From positions 7,045,682 to 7,109,681 of the forward strand of contig CM054140.1 in NCBI GenBank assembly GCA_028751875.1: a stretch of 64,000 bases of DNA, written 5' to 3'. This stretch comes from Rapana venosa (taxonomy: Eukaryota > Mollusca > Gastropoda > Neogastropoda > Muricidae). Below the pieces are notes generated by a model. That model worked only from the letters and a program-made list of their open reading frames with translations, searched no databases and was not told the DNA's origin. Positions 53,501-63,934 of this stretch are shown here, piece after piece. Both the position numbers and the translations under genes were made by a program. The stretch's first letter is position 1; every line of letters begins with the position of its first letter.

Positions 53501-53642
53501 ATACTTTAAAAGTTACATTAGTTATAGTATACATGTTTATATACATATTATATAGTTGTACATCAGTTATACATGTACTGTGTAGATCTATGTACAGTCA
53601 AATAATTGTATGACTTAACATCTTCCATCCAACTGATTTCAG

Positions 53643-53873
53643 ACCTTGTAACAGACAAGTAATAACTGCAACCAGAGAGATACAGAATGTCAACAGGACG
53701 ATTGAGTCGACCGTCATCGGCAGCTTCCTACAGCAGTCGACACTCCCATGCCTCTTACGCCTCTCGGAACTCCCACTCCAGCAGTGAGCTGAGGCAGGAG
53801 TGTAAAGCGGCATACCTGTCAGTACTGGATGATACCAGCGATGCCATTGACAGCAAACAGGACTTTGTGCTGG
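53643..53873 (+). CDS. EFCAB7-like first coding exon
   Basis: A splice acceptor (CCAACTGATTTCAG) at 53,642 precedes 44 bases of 5' leader. So the initiator ATG at 53,687 (ACAGAATGTC) is in an internal exon and a noncoding exon lies upstream. 62 codons, donor CTGG|GTTAGT, phase 1. Residues 1-35 are dominated by Ser, Arg, His and Tyr. Confidence 0.8.
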
Positions 53874-53957
53874 GTTAGTTAGTCAAATTCATTTATTGTT
53901 TGATTAGCATTTTTATCTTTCTGTGATTTAGAAAAGTTCTTTGGCTTTTAGTTGGAG

Positions 53958-53999
<42 letters not shown>

Positions 54000-56900
54000 T
54001 GTGTCTGTGTGTATATTATTATCACTTTCATCTTTTTGATTTTTAAAAGTTCTATGGCTTTTAGTGGAGTGTGCGTGCATGCGTGTGTGTGTGGGTGTGC
54101 GTGTTGTGTGTGTGTGTGTGTGTGCGTGTGCGCGCATGTGCATATGCATGTTTACGTGCTTGCTTGTGTGTGTGTGTGTGTATGATCTATGTGTAGGTAG
54201 ACCATTTTATATGCTGTGACCTCTCATTCGGAAATCTGAAACTGAAACAGAGAGTATAACAATAATAGTGTGATCTACTTGGGATATGATTATGAATTAG
54301 TTTTGAACCATCAACAGTATTCATTGAGATGTTGTATTGGTTTGTATTGAATATTAATTTTTGGTATTTCATTACATAGCATTGCATCATGGCATTCCAT
54401 TGCATCTTTTATAACTTAACAGTCATGGCACATTTCTCTGCCTGAAATTTGGACTGTGTTCCCTACAGAACCCACCAAACAAACAAAAATATGTTTGTCT
54501 GCAGGCATATAATAATATTTTGTTTCCCTATGAAAGGTAGGGACAGTTTGTTGGTGTGGGTATTTTTCCATGCACTTAAGTCTTAATTTAAGCTGCATAT
54601 GGGGGCTTGGTTCATCATTGCATACAAAATATGAACACCCACAGCACTGCTTATGACTGTTGCCTTCCAGATGGGTACATTATGGTTAGAGCACTGAATA
54701 TACATGAATGTATATTGAACATAGATTTCTTAGCATGAGATTCAAAGTTCCCTCTTAGGGGTGCTGGGGGCCTGTCAATATAAATAGCATCCCCACCTTT
54801 TGGAAAATTTGTGGTATGAATTCCCTCTTTTCTATCCCTTTCTTTGTTTCTGCCTTGCTCCTGATAATGAAGAAAAAAAAGTTCAAAGTGCTCACCCCTT
54901 GGAAAGTGCATCCCTACTAGTGCAATGCCACCCATTTTAGATATTGTGAAAAGTATCATTTTGTACTCCTGACTAGTATGAAAGCATGTAACAGCATGGA
55001 CATTGTGTGTTACAGTGTTACAACAGTGTGGGAGGAACCTGACACCAAAGGCCATCAACCGCTACTGGACCAATGACAGAGGTATGTTGGTCCTGATGAT
55101 TAGTGAAAGCATTTTGTGTTGCATTTATTTTGATTTTTAAAAAAAAGTCATACAGATTAACTATTCCATGACACAATGACTTCCAGCTCAGTTTTCACAC
55201 TGATGCACTGCCTTGTCATATTCTTATGTTTATATGCATGTCAGTGAAGCATGTACCTTGACAGCTGAATTAGAGAATAAGGTAAGAAGGAAGGTGGCAG
55301 GATGGTTTAGACGTTCACCTGCCAAACAAGTAGACCATAATGTACTAGGTTGGATTCTCAGCCTTGTCCTTTCTTTCCAGTTTGATGGGAAATTTGAACC
55401 GAATGTCGTCTTTTGGAGGGGACTCTAAACCAGTTAGATCCGTATGCTTATGGATTTGTGCACATCAAAAGAACCAGTGACATTTGAAAATCAGAAAGAG
55501 CAGGAAAGCACCTACTGACTGTCCTGTCAAAATTGGTTTGTTCAATTCCTAACTGCATCCCAAAAGTTGGAACCACAGCCAGATACGTTAAAATCGCACT
55601 ATTGGTGAACCTCACAACTCAAGCCGAGGAACGAAGAAAGACAAGAAAAAAAAAAAAGGTAAAGGTCCTAGAGGTGAAGTGCCTCCAGAAACAATACTTG
55701 ATGTGACTCACCGAAGAATTATCTCATCTGATTGAGGAGGTGCAGGGAATAACGCAGCAAGCCACCAGGCCACATGCTGATTTACTGACCACGGTTCAGA
55801 AAAAGGAGGCTGAAGTGGTACGGCCACATCTCTAGTTCACAGGGACTGACTGCTTTAAAAACCTTCTAGCAGGGAACAGTAGTACAGGGAGCAAGAAGAA
55901 TGGGGGAGAACAAGGAAGGGATGGGGAGACAGCATCACAGAGTGGACAGGTATGACACTGAAGTGAAGGCGACAGTCAGAGGATAGACAACCTTCAAAGG
56001 AAAGAGGAGGCTGGTTGCCAGATGTGTCGCACCTCCCCAGGATTTCAGGATAGAGGATGGTGATGATGATGATGTTAATGGCAATGATGATGATGATGAT
56101 AATGATGATGATGTTGATGATGATGATGATGATGATGGAAAGAAATGATAACAGCAAAAGTAATGATAATAGCAATACAAGTGATGATGGAGATAATAGT
56201 ATATAATGATTGTGATAGTGATAATGATAATAATAATGATAATAATAATCTCATCAGTATGCCTGTCAGGTGTAAGAAGTGTACATAGAAGTGTTTTCAA
56301 AATCACTTCTGCAGCTTCATAAAGGGCATTTTATTTTACTTGTTGAATGACTGTGGAAAAAAACTCACATGAAGTCATGTGTTTGAATTTCGGTAGCGTC
56401 TAGTGAATTAAAGGTGAGGATTTTTACAATTTCCCAGGTCAACTCAAGCGCAGATCTGCAAACGCCTTAATTTCCTTTTCAGTATATACACATACACACA
56501 GTATATACACGCAGAAAGAGGGGAAGACAGAACAAGTCATGGATGGACAACATCAGAGAATGGACCAGGATGAATGACTCGGCACTACTGCGCAGAACCG
56601 AGGACCGAGATGGATGGAGGAGGCTTACCACGGCATCGTCTTTCGTGTCTCCCCCACGACCGCCAAGGTCACGGGTCTGATGATGATGATGATGATGTAC
56701 ACATGCAGAAGATCCTGGATGCAGATGATGTCCACTCTCTGCCTCCCTCCCTCTTTAGGAACTCTTGTAGCTCAGGCTTCTTCTTGCAAAGGCCTTCAGC
56801 ATTCCATTGTGGGAAAACAGTGGAAGTTGCTGATGTTTCCAGCTGACTTGCTTGGTTGCTTGATTAGCACTTGCTGCGCTCTTCTCCAGTAGCTGTGGTT

Positions 56901-57791
56901 GGGCCCCTTTGAGGCTGGGGCCCAGTGCTGTCACAGTCAGGAAGACCCTTCGATGAGCACTATGTCATTGTATATCTGTGGGCATCACATATTGGATGGA
57001 ATCTGTAGTGCCTGGCCTTCTCCTGTAACTCTGCAGGAGGTCTTCTTGCCAGTCTCAGCTGACGTGTTCCGACTGCAGGGCAGCTTATCAGAAAGGTCAT
57101 AAGAAATTTTTTTCCAGGTTTGCATGAAAAAAGGCAGGAGAATGAGCTGGGTAGGCAGAAAATAAGCAAAGGAGAAGGGGTAGAGAGGTAAGGATAAAGA
57201 CAGATATAAAAGGAGTGATAGAAAAGGGAAATTTCTAGCGCAGAATTTCCAGAAGGTGGGGATGCTGTTCACTCTGAAAGAGCCCCTAGCGTGGGGAAAA
57301 ATTCCTGTGGGAGAAAATTGATATGTGGTATGTCTAGTTTTATCAATTTTTTTGTCGGGTGAGTTTTTAAACAGTGGCTAAAATAGCTGGCTGTCAACGA
57401 AACTTTAAAGCAACTCCATCAAGATAATGCCAGGGGGAAAAATTCCCTGAAAAGGACGCCTCTGTGGAGGCTTAAACTCACACCCTCAGTCTCCGCTAGA
57501 TCACAAGTTCTGCATTCTAACCACTAGGCTATTCCTCCCTTCTTGTTGTCTGAAAAGGAAAAAGAAGATGGTGGTTTTTTTTTGTCTCCCCCAGATTCCA
57601 TGTCATTTGAGGAATTCTTGGACGTGTGTCGAGCTGAACCGGCGACCTCAGAAGACGACCTCATGAAAGCTTTTCGCAAAATTGACATCAACGGCGATGG
57701 CTACATTTCTCTGGATGAACTGTATAAAATAATGACCACGGTAATGTGTGTGTGTGTGTATTTGTGTGTGTGTTTGTGTATGTATGTGTTT

Positions 57792-57823
<32 letters not shown>

Positions 57824-57831
57824 TGTGTGTA

Positions 57832-57868
<37 letters not shown>

Positions 57869-58280
57869 GTATGTGTGTGTGTGTGTTCGTGTGTGCGTGT
57901 GTGCGTGTGTGTGTGTGTGCGCATGTGTGTGTGTGTGCGCACGTGTGTGTGTGTGTGTTGTGCATATTTGTGTGTGTTTGTGTGTGTAAAAGAGAGAGAG
58001 AGAGAGGGAGTGCTTTGAATAAAATTAAATGAAAGGTTTAAAGCTGCATGTGTGGGCACAAGCATGTGCACACACACACTCACGCACACACACACACACA
58101 CATGTGCACACACACACACACAGACACAGATAGGCACACACAGAGACTTACTCATTCACACACACACATTCCCATACATCTGTGTATGTCCAGAGAGGAG
58201 AAAGACTGTCTCGGCAAGAAGTGAAGATGATGATCGACGAGGTGGATGAAAACAAAGATGGCCGTTTGGACTACAAAGAG
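53687..58280 (+). CDS. EFCAB7-like EF-hand protein, N-terminal part, four exons
   Basis: Joining 53,687-53,873, 55,016-55,081, 57,595-57,740 and 58,194-58,280 gives 162 codons with all phases matching. The N-terminus (1-35) is Ser/Arg/His-rich and probably disordered. Then come CKAAYLSVLDD, LQQCGRNLTPKAINRYW (64-80), MSFEEFLDVC (87-96), EF-hand loop 1 at 115-126 (DINGDGYISLDE) and loop 2 at 151-162 (DENKDGRLDYKE). The order and linkers (AAYL, GRN, INRYW, RGERLSRQEV) match human EFCAB7, which in vertebrates anchors the EVC-EVC2 complex near the ciliary base for Hedgehog signalling. Both loops here keep all calcium ligands, including Glu at position 12. The human protein is about 630 residues; the rest should lie to the right. 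Other EF-hand proteins fit less well. Confidence 0.83.
53955..54182. repeat. TG microsatellite, partly duplicated
   Basis: (TG)n at 53,966-54,010 and 54,085-54,180. The flank TTTTAGAAAAGTTCTTTGGC / TTTTAGTTGGAGTGT is repeated imperfectly at about 54,043-54,070, so the tract lies within a duplication of about 110 bp. Confidence 0.85.
54420..54630 (-). mobile_element. SINE family D, decayed
   Basis: CAGTCATGGCACATTTCTCT, GCCTGAAATTTGGACTGTGT, GTATTTTTCCATGCACTTAA and GGGCTTGGTTCATCAT are remnants of the reverse family D body. Confidence 0.5.
54745..54890 (-). repeat. Dispersed repeat, family H, fragment
   Basis: GGGGGCCTGTCAATATAAAT, AGCATCCCCACCTTTTGGAA and TTCCCTCTTTTCTATCC match family H in reverse. 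Confidence 0.75.
55016..55081 (+). CDS. EFCAB7-like second coding exon
   Basis: Acceptor GTGTGTTACAG|TG and donor CAGAG|GTATGT, phase 1 in and out, 66 nt. It completes Val63, then LQQCGRNLTPKAINRYWTND, R. The GRN-x4-INRYW motif is the part most like EFCAB7. Confidence 0.85.
55290..55640 (+). mobile_element. SINE family I, second copy, ending in family G
   Basis: GGTGGCAGGATGGTTTAGAC, GTCGTCTTTTGGAGGGGACT, CTAAACCAGTTAGATCC, GCACATCAAAAGAACCAG. It ends in CACTATTGGTGAACCTCACA (family G), showing that G can be the 3' end of I. Confidence 0.8.
55660..56250 (+). mobile_element. LINE 3' end with long (GAT)n tail
   Basis: Broken coding scraps (ADLLTTV, RRLKWYGHISSSQGLTALKT) lead to an end near 56,055. 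GATGATGATG and GATAAT repeats then run to about 56,250. The layout matches an RTE-like 3' end with an expanded tail. Confidence 0.7.
56365..56510 (+). mobile_element. SINE family C fragment
   Basis: GAAGTCATGTGTTTGAATTT, CGGTAGCGTCTAGTGAATTA, AAGGTGAGGATTTTTAC, TCCCAGGTCAACTCAAGCGC, AGTATATACACATACACAC. Head missing. Confidence 0.75.
56511..56700 (+). mobile_element. LINE 3'-terminal fragment with (GAT)n tail
   Basis: Plus-strand RGRQNKSWMDNIREWTRMND, SALLRRTEDRDGWRRLTTAS, SFVSPTTAKVTG, then (ATG)n at 56,677-56,697. This is the C-terminal 60 residues of an RTE-like ORF2. Confidence 0.8.
56701..57080. other. Uncharacterised EFCAB7 intron 2 stretch
   Basis: Non-repetitive; several short open frames on both strands without recognisable motifs. 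I see nothing assignable. Confidence 0.4.
57085..57295 (+). repeat. Dispersed repeat, family H
   Basis: AAATTTTTTTCCAGGTTTGC, AAAAAAGGCAGGAGAATGAG, GTAGAGAGGTAAGGATAAAG, GAATTTCCAGAAGGTGGGGA. Confidence 0.75.
57420..57540 (-). mobile_element. SINE family B head, reverse
   Basis: AAAAATTCCCTGAAAAGGAC, CTCCGCTAGATCACAAGTTC, TGCATTCTAACCACTAGGCT, ATTCCTCCC: the tRNA-like head read on the minus strand, ending 54 bp before the next exon. Confidence 0.75.
57595..57740 (+). CDS. EFCAB7-like third coding exon, EF-hand 1
   Basis: Acceptor TGTCTCCCCCAG|ATTCC and donor ACCACG|GTAATG, phase 1 in, 0 out. SMSFEEFLDVCRAEPATSED, DLMKAFRKIDINGDGYISLD, ELYKIMTT. Calcium-loop ligands D115, N117, D119, S123 and E126 are present. 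The donor is directly followed by a long TG repeat. Confidence 0.9.
57741..58193. repeat. EFCAB7 intron with TG and CA arms
   Basis: This 453-bp intron starts GTAATG then (TG)n to about 57,985, GA repeat at 57,989-58,009, a 50-bp unique part, then (CA)n from 58,072 to about 58,170, ending 24 bases before the acceptor. Confidence 0.95.
58194..58280 (+). CDS. EFCAB7-like fourth coding exon, EF-hand 2
   Basis: Acceptor GTATGTCCAG|AGAGGA and donor AAAGAG|GTCAGT, 29 codons in phase 0: RGERLSRQEVKMMIDEVDEN, KDGRLDYKE. Loop ligands D151, N153, D155, D159 and E162. The next exon is not identified in the remaining 5.7 kb. Confidence 0.9.
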
Positions 58281-58389
58281 GTCAGTGGATGATTGAAGTA
58301 GTGAGGAAAGGGAGCACCATCCATTTTCTCTTTACTGACATTTTTGTTGTTCTTTATTTTGCTGTATTCTATCTTTTCTTTTTATGTCT

Positions 58390-58690
58390 GAAGGAGACAG
58401 AATAGCTCAGTTGTCAGGGCGCTCGTTTTCCCCAAGCTAAGGTTAAGCAGCACTGAGCATGGTTACCAAGTGGATTGGTGACCGTTTGCACACCTTGGCT
58501 TCATTCAGTACAGTCCCCCAGTTCACCCAGCTGTAAATGGGTACCTGTCCTCTATAGGGTCAGGGAAGGTAAAGCAGCGAAAGAGAGGAGTTGGGTGCTC
58601 TCCTTTATATGCTGGCCTTTGGAGAAGCTGAGGTCTCTGAGATCTTGCTCTCCAACGATTACTTAGGTTATGTGAACACCTTTTCTTTTA
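58390..58690 (+). mobile_element. SINE family E, full copy
   Basis: Head GACAGAATAGCTCAGTTGTC and CCCCAAGCTAAGGTTAAGCA; body GACCGTTTGCACACCTTGGC, CAGCTGTAAATGGGTACCTG, GGAGAAGCTGAGGTCTCTGA. The best family E reference in the window. Confidence 0.85.
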
Positions 58691-58959
58691 CTGTAACACA
58701 TCACCCCTATCTTCCCAGCACTCTTTTCTCATAACTTTTTGGGTTATTTGTTTTTGTTCACTGCACATTCAAGTCCTAGTGTTTCCATTTTCCTATTTTC
58801 TCATGGCCTTTGGCCTATTGTCCACACTTGTTCCTCCTCCCTTGCATTGTTATTTACCCCTGTCTGTCTCAGGATAGCTCGATTCTTCTTAGCTCCCTCT
58901 CAGTTTTTTAAAGTAAATTATATTTTATTTGTTTGTAAATCAGGCAACATCTTAGGTTT

Positions 58960-59022
58960 TTCTTCTTCTTCTTCTTCTTCTTCTTCTTCTTCTTCTTCTT
59001 CTTCTTCTTCTTCTTCTTCTAA
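58960..59022. repeat. (TTC)n microsatellite
   Basis: About 62 bp of TTC, flanked on both sides by AAGTAAAT(T/C)(A/G)TATTTTAT.TGTTTG, a short direct repeat at 58,910 and 59,021. Confidence 0.95.
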
Positions 59023-59079
59023 GTAAATCGTATTTTATATGTTTGTTTGTTAGTTTGTTGTTGTTGTTTTTTGGGCTGT

Positions 59080-59510
59080 TCTTCCTTGGCTAGAGCTCAA
59101 GCTCTGAGGTTTACCGATGGTGAGATTTTGCATATGCGACCGTCTTTGCCCACCATCAAGGTAGCAGCATTCCGACTTCAGGGATCACGTCTAAACACTA
59201 AACCAGTGTGCATGCATTGAAAAAGCAACAACAAAAAAACTTGTCATCTGTTCCTACTGGCTTGAATTGGCCTGCTCTTCTGAAAAGCAGAATGGGTTTT
59301 AACATGTGTTCAAGATGTTCTGCATGCATTCACTCACACGTCCTCAATTTATAGTATCATCTGAAGGACGTTTGGGGGAGTGGAGTCAGTATTGACGTCA
59401 ACTACAGGGGAAAAAATTCCCATGAACAGCCACCTTGGTGGTGGCTCGATCCCGGGCCATCAAATCACGAGCTCAGTGCTCTGACCACTAAGCTATCCCG
59501 AATCATGTTC
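59080..59510 (-). mobile_element. Family G plus SINE family B, reverse
   Basis: GAGGTTTACCGATGGTGAGA at 59,108 is family G. CATCTGTTCCTACTGGCTTG, TTCAAGATGTTCTGCATGCA and CATCTGAAGGACGTTTGGGG, then the head TGACCACTAAGCTATCCC at 59,481, make up a nearly full family B copy. Confidence 0.8.
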
Positions 59511-60265
59511 TTTAAATCTAATGGAGAGAGCATGTGAAAAATGAAATTTAAAGACTCTACTCACACAAAAAATCAGTAACAGAATGTGATGCTTCCTGTA
59601 CTATTGACTTCACTTTTGTTCTGATAAAGGCTTTCATGTCCTGGTTTTAGTTCTGTCTTGCTTTGAAAGACTGTGTCAATGTTGTGGAGGGTTTTCACCT
59701 GGTCTGGTATGGGTACTGATGCAGATTTGTTAATGTTTGCAGTCTGGTACCTTCAATTACATCCAGGTAATAAAAAGCATGAGGACGGCTGTTTGGCAGG
59801 CTTTTGTGTTGGTAGACGTGTGGTGTTCTTGTGGATTGGATTTTGTCACTTTGCTTTTGTTCACAGCAGATGTGATTCATTTTGTACCCATTTTTGCTCC
59901 CCTTAAACACATTGTGTATAGAAATACAAAAAATAGATGGAGGTAAAAAAATCTTTGAATTTTATTTTCATCTGACATTTTTATCTATGTTGTGTGAATT
60001 TCTATTGAAGTTTAGAACTGTGTCAGTACGATTTGCTTGCAATGTTTTGCAAGTTAAGCAGCAATGTTCAAGACGCTTTGCCATGTTAAAAACCGCTAGA
60101 TGTATTTTCTTATGGGCTTTAAATAGTAAGCATCAGTCGCCAAAAGAAGGAAAACAGCATAGCAACATGCAACAAGTGGGTTTTTTTTGTTTTTGTTCCT
60201 TGGCTAGAGCTCCGAGGTTGACGTGTTACTGTATGTATTGAACAGTTCTGGTCCAAAAGAGAGAG
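59511..60265. other. Uncharacterised EFCAB7 intron stretch
   Basis: Includes a possible 24-nt microexon (59,743-59,766: SGTFNYIQ) between TTTGCAG and GTAATA, too short to trust. CTTGGCTAGAGCTCCGAGGT at 60,200 is a partial reverse family G. Confidence 0.4.
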
Positions 60266-60695
60266 GACATTTCCTGCCAAGGTCATGACGGCTTTTCCTG
60301 CCAAGGTCATGATGGCTTTCCCTGTTGAGGTCATGACGGCTTTTCCTGTCAAGGTCATGATAGCTTTTCCTGCCAAGGTCATGATGGCTTTTCCTGCCAA
60401 GGTCATGACAGCTTTTCCTGCCAAGGTCATGATAGCTTTTCCTGCCAAGGTCATGACAGCTTTTCCTGTCATGGTCATGATGTCTTTTTCCCTGCCAAGG
60501 TCATGATGGCTTTCCCTGCCAAGGTCATGATGGCTTTCCCTGCCAAGGTCATGATGGCTTTTCCTGCCAAGGTCATGATGGTTTTTCCTGCCAAGGTCAT
60601 GGTGGCTTTCCCTGTCAAGGTCATGACAGCTTTTTCCTGTCAAGGTCATGGTGGCTTTTCCTGCCAAGGTCATGGTGGCTTTTCCTGTCATGGGT
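60266..60695. repeat. 24-bp minisatellite
   Basis: About 17 units of AAGGTCATGATGGCTTTTCC plus TGCC. The unit is a multiple of three, so both strands stay open (8-residue repeats such as MMAFPAKV or GKAIMTLA). Copies differ mostly at GACGGC, GATAGC and GATGGC. Confidence 0.92.
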
Positions 60696-60764
60696 GATCT
60701 ATAGGAACACTGATGCACGGCAGCAAAAGTTTTCATGGGGACTGAAAAGGTTAAAGTTGAAAGA

Positions 60765-61130
60765 TCTGTGTGACGGATGCTGTAGCAATTTGGTTAAGAT
60801 CATTCGACTTCAATCCCATGGGCCCATGAAGTCATGGGTTTGAATCTTGGTGGCGTCTGGTGAATTAATGGTGGGGATCTTTAATCTCCCAGGTCATCTT
60901 CAAGTGCAGACCTGCCTGTGCTTTAATTCTCTTCTTGTCTAATGCAAATGCAGAAGATCAAATATGTATGATAAGGACCCCGAAATTCATGTCATCATTT
61001 CTTGTTTTACGGAAACATGAACATACATCCCTGAAGTCAGAATGCAGCTACCTTCATTGTGGGCAGAAATGGTTGCATACGCAAAGCCCCACCATTGGTG
61101 AACCTTGGAGGTCCAGCTGAGGAACGGGGA
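60765..61130 (+). mobile_element. SINE family C followed by family G
   Basis: ACGGATGCTGTAGCAATTTG, GTTAAGATCATTCGACTTCA, GAAGTCATGGGTTTGAATCT, GATCAAATATGTATGATAAG, then GTCAGAATGCAGCTACCTTC and ACCATTGGTGAACCTTGG. Confidence 0.8.
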
Positions 61131-61735
61131 AAAAACCTTCAGTTTTTTGTTTTGTAACAATTCTGAGGAGAAGGATTGTTTTTGTGTGTGTTCACGATAT
61201 GCATTCATATACTGTGATGACCCATTCATTTAATCCTTCGTAACATTATCACAGCATGGAAGCATATGATTGTATCTTGTGGTCAAATTCTTTGGTATAT
61301 TGCTGGAAAGATCACCAGATAAAATTTTCTTTTTTTTGTTACATTGTGAGTAACAACTATTGACCTTGTTTATTTACTGTTAGAGTAAAACACAGCGTGA
61401 AGCATGATTGCATGACTGCTTGTGTTTGTTGTGGAGCCTTCTTCTTCTTCTCCCTGAACCCTTTAGGATACATTGAGGCATTGCTTGGAAGCTCTGTGTG
61501 CCAATTTGCTCCGTTTATGTCAGTTGTGTATCATACCCTGGGCCTCTGCAGAAGGTTTCCTTGTCCATTCTGCAATGCTGTTTGTCCATCCTTTTTCTTT
61601 TTTCTGTGTATGTGTACCTTGTTGCCTCCTTCCCTCCTTCCCCCAGCATTTCCCTGCAGAATGGTGTCAGTAAGTCTACTGGATCTTGAAACATGGTTAT
61701 GCCATTGTTGTCTCCTTTACTTGACTGAAGTCAGC
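61131..61735. other. Uncharacterised stretch
   Basis: A plus-strand open frame at 61,397-61,831 is Cys/Phe/Leu-rich with no known motif. No splice-consistent exon was recognised. Confidence 0.35.
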
Positions 61736-61739
61736 AGAT

Positions 61740-62165
61740 TTTTTGTTTCTCTCCCTCCCATTTGTCGACTAGAGTTCCGTGCTGCACCAATGGTGAGGTT
61801 TTACATATGCAACCATTTCTACCCACTGTGAAGGTAGCCAATTTCTGACTTCGGGGATTGTGTCTTATCATGACACCTTTGTGTGTATTTAAGAAATAAT
61901 TGTCATCCGTTCCTGCAGGCACAAGATGGTCTGCTCTTCCGAAAGGTAGACCAGGTTTTTGATGTGTGCACAAGATGTTGTGCGTGTGTTTGCACATAAG
62001 GCCTCAGTTTATAGTCTCAATCGAAGGACTTTTGGGGGAGTGGAGTCAGTACTGATGTTAACTCCAGGGGAAAATCCCTTTAAAACGAGCATCTCTGTGG
62101 TGGCTCAATCCCGGGCCGTCAGATCACGAGTACAAGGCTCTAACCACTAGGCTGTCCCAGCCCCC
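61740..62165 (-). mobile_element. Family G plus SINE family B, reverse
   Basis: GCACCAATGGTGAGGTTTTA (G), ATCCGTTCCTGCAGGCACAA, CACAAGATGTTGTGCGTGTG, CAATCGAAGGACTTTTGGGG, then the head GGCTCTAACCACTAGGCTGT. Confidence 0.8.
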
Positions 62166-62169
62166 AGAT

Positions 62170-62595
62170 TTTGATATGAACAGGTGGCTCAATGTTCTAG
62201 AAGTAATGCGCCTGCCTTGAAAGAAAAAAGTCCAGGTCAGAAGTGTGCGGTGGTTCGAATCCTGTTGGGGCCCGAAACTTTTCCCCCACCTATTAGACCA
62301 TTAGTGGTGGTCTGGGTGCTAGTCTTTTGGATGAGACGATAAACTGAGGTCCTGTGTGTTACACCTAATTATTAAGCACACGTAAAAGAACCCACGGCAA
62401 CAAGAGAGTTGTCCCTGGCAAAATTCTTAGAAAAAAGTCAGCCTGATGGAGAAACAAATACACACGCAGTCAGGAAAAAGACAAAACAATAGTGGGTGGC
62501 ACTGCTCTTGTGGCGACGCGCTCTGCCTGGGGTGAGCAGCCCGAATTTCACACAGAGAAATACGCCATGGCTTAAAAGTGGTATAAATAAAAAAA
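62170..62595 (+). mobile_element. SINE family D, full copy
   Basis: GTGGCTCAATGTTCTAGAAG, GGTTCGAATCCTGTTGGGGC, TAGTCTTTTGGATGAGACGA, AAGAACCCACGGCAACAAGA, GCAGCCCGAATTTCACACAG, GGCTTAAAAGTGGTATAAAT tail. Reference copy for family D. Confidence 0.85.
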
Positions 62596-62599
62596 TAAA

Positions 62600-63105
62600 A
62601 AATACTACCTAATTTTTTTGACACACTTGTTCATTGGCGATATGGTTAGTATATCTAGCATTTAGTATTTTGCAGTAACAATTTGTATTATGTTTACTTG
62701 TATTGATCTGAACGGAGAGATGTTCTGATTTGTTTTATTTAGTGTACTCTATTTTTGTTTGTTTGTTGTTGTTTTTTATTATCTTTCAGTCTATTTGTGA
62801 GAAGGAAAGTTTTGTTTATAATTTATCTAAATTGTTTCTTGTCAGATACCCCTTGCTTTGGCTTTGATTTGTGCCATCTATTTAGAAAGCTTCGTCACAA
62901 TATGTGATTGGGAAGTGTCTTCTCATTCATAGGGGGTAGGTCACCAGTCAGTGTCTGAAGAATGTCAAAACACCTGCATGATGGTAGAAAGAGTGTCATG
63001 TCACCAGTTTGATACACTGAAGCATGTCATGAGATGTAATGACAATATGTCAACTGCATGAATGTGTGGTGTGTGTACCTGTGTGATGATAATATGGTGT
63101 TTAGT
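62600..63105. other. Uncharacterised stretch
   Basis: AT-rich, with two loose repeats of TCACCAGTNNGTGTCTGAAGNATGTC near 62,940-63,020. No coding signal. Confidence 0.4.
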
Positions 63106-63560
63106 TAGGCCATCTGTCTGGCATCATCTGTCATATCATCTGTCTGACACCACCTGTCATAGCATCTGTGTGACGCCAGTTGTCATATCACCTATATGAC
63201 ACCATCTGTTATATCGTCTGTGTGACACCATTTGTCATATCATCTGTCTGACACCATCTGTCATGTCATCTGTGTGACACCATCTGTCATATTGTCTGTA
63301 AGACACCCTCTGTCATATCATCTGTCTGACACCATCTGTCATATTTGTGTGACATGTGTCATATCATCTGTGTGACACCATCTGTCATATCATCCATATG
63401 ACACCATCTGTCATATCATCTGTCTGACACCATCTGTCATATTTGTGTGACATTATGTGTCATATCTGTGTGACACCATGTGTCATCATGTGTGATATCA
63501 TCTGTCACATCACCTGTGTGACACCATCAGTCATATCGTCCATGCGACACTTGGCATGTA
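63106..63560. repeat. 26-bp minisatellite
   Basis: About 16 units of CATATCATCTGTCTGACACC plus ATCTGT, with frequent TGTGTGAC and TCGTC variants; the right end is degenerate. Confidence 0.9.
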
Positions 63561-63684
63561 TGGTGTGTCATCTGTACTGCAGAGTGAGAAATGTCACATG
63601 AAACATGTGACATAAAATGATGTGCTATACCACTTGTACGAGTCTACAGGATTGTTTTGGTAACATTTTGTGACAGAACTCTGT

Positions 63685-63708
63685 GTGTAAGTGTGTGTGT
63701 GTGTGTGT

Positions 63709-63746
<38 letters not shown>

Positions 63747-63835
63747 ATACATGCATGTTTTGTACAGTACAAAGTTTTGCTGATAGGTTGTTTGATGTGT
63801 GTGTGTGTGTGTTTGTGTTTTGTTTGTGTGTGTGT
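63685..63835. repeat. (TG)n microsatellite
   Basis: TG tracts at 63,691-63,745 and 63,797-63,834. Confidence 0.95.
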
Positions 63836-63934
63836 ATTACTCTTGCTGTATAAAATAAGTCCACCCCTCCCCCACCATGAAAATAACACCAATTGGTAAT
63901 CCATGGATTTAACTTTACATGTAAGCTATTCATA

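Noticed and set aside
57543..58155. Open frames over the EFCAB7 intron
   Set aside because: TG/CA repeat translations; the intron boundaries are supported by matching phases.
59743..59766. 24-nt candidate EFCAB7 microexon (SGTFNYIQ)
   Set aside because: Splice sites and phase fit, but eight codons are too few to match the family, and the expected residues after LDYKE differ.
61648..61675. Possible tiny exon between CCCCCAG and GTAAGT
   Set aside because: Good consensus sites but only about 20 nt and no recognisable residues.
61397..61831. 144-codon plus-strand open frame
   Set aside because: Hydrophobic, Cys/Phe-rich, overlaps a reverse SINE at its end, no motif or splice context.
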